DNA from: CAZRZN01 sp964604565
GTDB taxonomy: Bacteria; Pseudomonadota; Alphaproteobacteria; Rhodobacterales; Rhodobacteraceae
Length of the DNA stretch: 12,383 bases
NCBI GenBank assembly: GCA_964604565.1
Contig: CAZRZN010000112.1
Span: forward strand, 1-12,383
Direction: 5' to 3'
The notes beneath the pieces were generated by a model. The model saw nothing but the letters and a program-made list of their open reading frames with translations, searched no databases and was not told the DNA's origin. The position numbers were made by a program, and so were the translations under genes. Below, piece after piece: positions 12,129-12,383 of the stretch (within the stretch, counting starts at the first letter, position 1; every line of letters begins with the position of its first letter).

Positions 12129-12383
12129 ATGTCCACCACCGACAAAGAGGCACTGCTGGCCCGGGCCGAGGCCTATCGCTGGTTCCACAGGATCCGGCTT
12201 TACGACGACTACGAGACGCCCGGCGCGGACGACACGCCGCACAAGCTGCGCCACCTGGACGCGCTGGGGCTGCCGGCCGACATGACCGGCAAGCGGGTGC
12301 TGGACATCGGCGCCTGGGACGGGTTCTTTGCCTTCGAATGCGAACGCCGCGGCGCCGCCGAGGTGGTCGCGCTGGACCATGTC
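12129..12383 (+). CDS. SAM-dependent methyltransferase, CmoB/Methyltransf_9-like, 3' end outside window
   Basis: 85 codons are visible before the window ends. The segment Y-R-W-F-H-R-I-R-L-Y-D-D-Y-E-T-P-G (16-32) followed by K-R-V-L-D-I-G-A-W-D-G-F-F-A-F-E (55-70) and R-R-G-A-A-E-V-V-A-L-D (73-83) matches the N-terminal region and SAM-binding motif I of class I methyltransferases related to CmoB (W-F-H...T-P-G...V-L-D-I-G-x-W-D-G-F-x-x-F-E). In this locus the substrate is more likely a sugar or polysaccharide intermediate than tRNA (inference). It follows the GT4 gene by 32 bases on the same strand with its own strong ribosome-binding site. The catalytic half cannot be seen, so function beyond SAM binding is open. 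Confidence 0.8.
   Translation, partial: MSTTDKEALLARAEAYRWFHRIRLYDDYETPGADDTPHKLRHLDALGLPADMTGKRVLDIGAWDGFFAFECERRGAAEVVALDHV

Overview
The window reads as part of a surface-polysaccharide (capsule, exopolysaccharide or O-antigen type) locus from a GC-rich alphaproteobacterium. A Rhodobacterales/Roseobacter-type host is my inference from base composition, codon use and the protein style; no taxonomic marker is present. There are nine protein-coding genes, two of them cut by the window edges. No tRNA, rRNA, CRISPR array, transposase or integrase is visible.

Layout. (1) Bases 1-4924, all on the + strand: the C-terminal part of a GT10 (fucosyltransferase-type) glycosyltransferase; a long coiled-coil protein with an FkbM-methyltransferase-like head, interrupted by a 100-N assembly gap; a PAPS-type sulfotransferase; and a second coiled-coil protein ending in the S-x-S-W-x-x-T-x-P-L-R motif usually found in polysaccharide glycosyltransferases. 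(2) Bases 4925-5352: a convergent non-coding stretch with inverted repeats and a possible terminator for the minus-strand unit. (3) Bases 5353-8167, minus strand: a small stand-alone beta-sandwich protein followed 16 bases later by a 740-residue double glycosyltransferase (GT-B plus GT-A). (4) Bases 8168-8591: a divergent non-coding stretch with two compact palindromes centred on GG-T-CC. (5) Bases 8592-12383, + strand: GDP-mannose 4,6-dehydratase (gmd), overlapping by 14 bases an 834-residue GT4-type glycosyltransferase with two extra N-terminal regions, then the start of a methyltransferase with a CmoB/Methyltransf_9-like motif I.

How the genes could work together (inference). Gmd makes GDP-4-keto-6-deoxymannose, the precursor of GDP-L-fucose and of other 6-deoxy sugars. 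The GT10 enzyme is of the type that uses GDP-fucose, and the three further GT domains would build the repeat unit. The sulfotransferase and methyltransferase would decorate it. The two coiled-coil proteins are probably scaffolds or length-control factors.

Most notable point. The first coiled-coil gene carries a nearly identical 189-bp tandem repeat, equal to 63 residues or exactly nine heptads. The assembly broke inside this array, and both sides of the gap end in the same 55 bases. The two open reading frames flanking the gap are therefore one gene of unknown repeat number. A methyltransferase-like head on an expandable coiled coil in a polysaccharide locus recalls the WbdD chain-length ruler, so this gene is the best candidate here for something undescribed.
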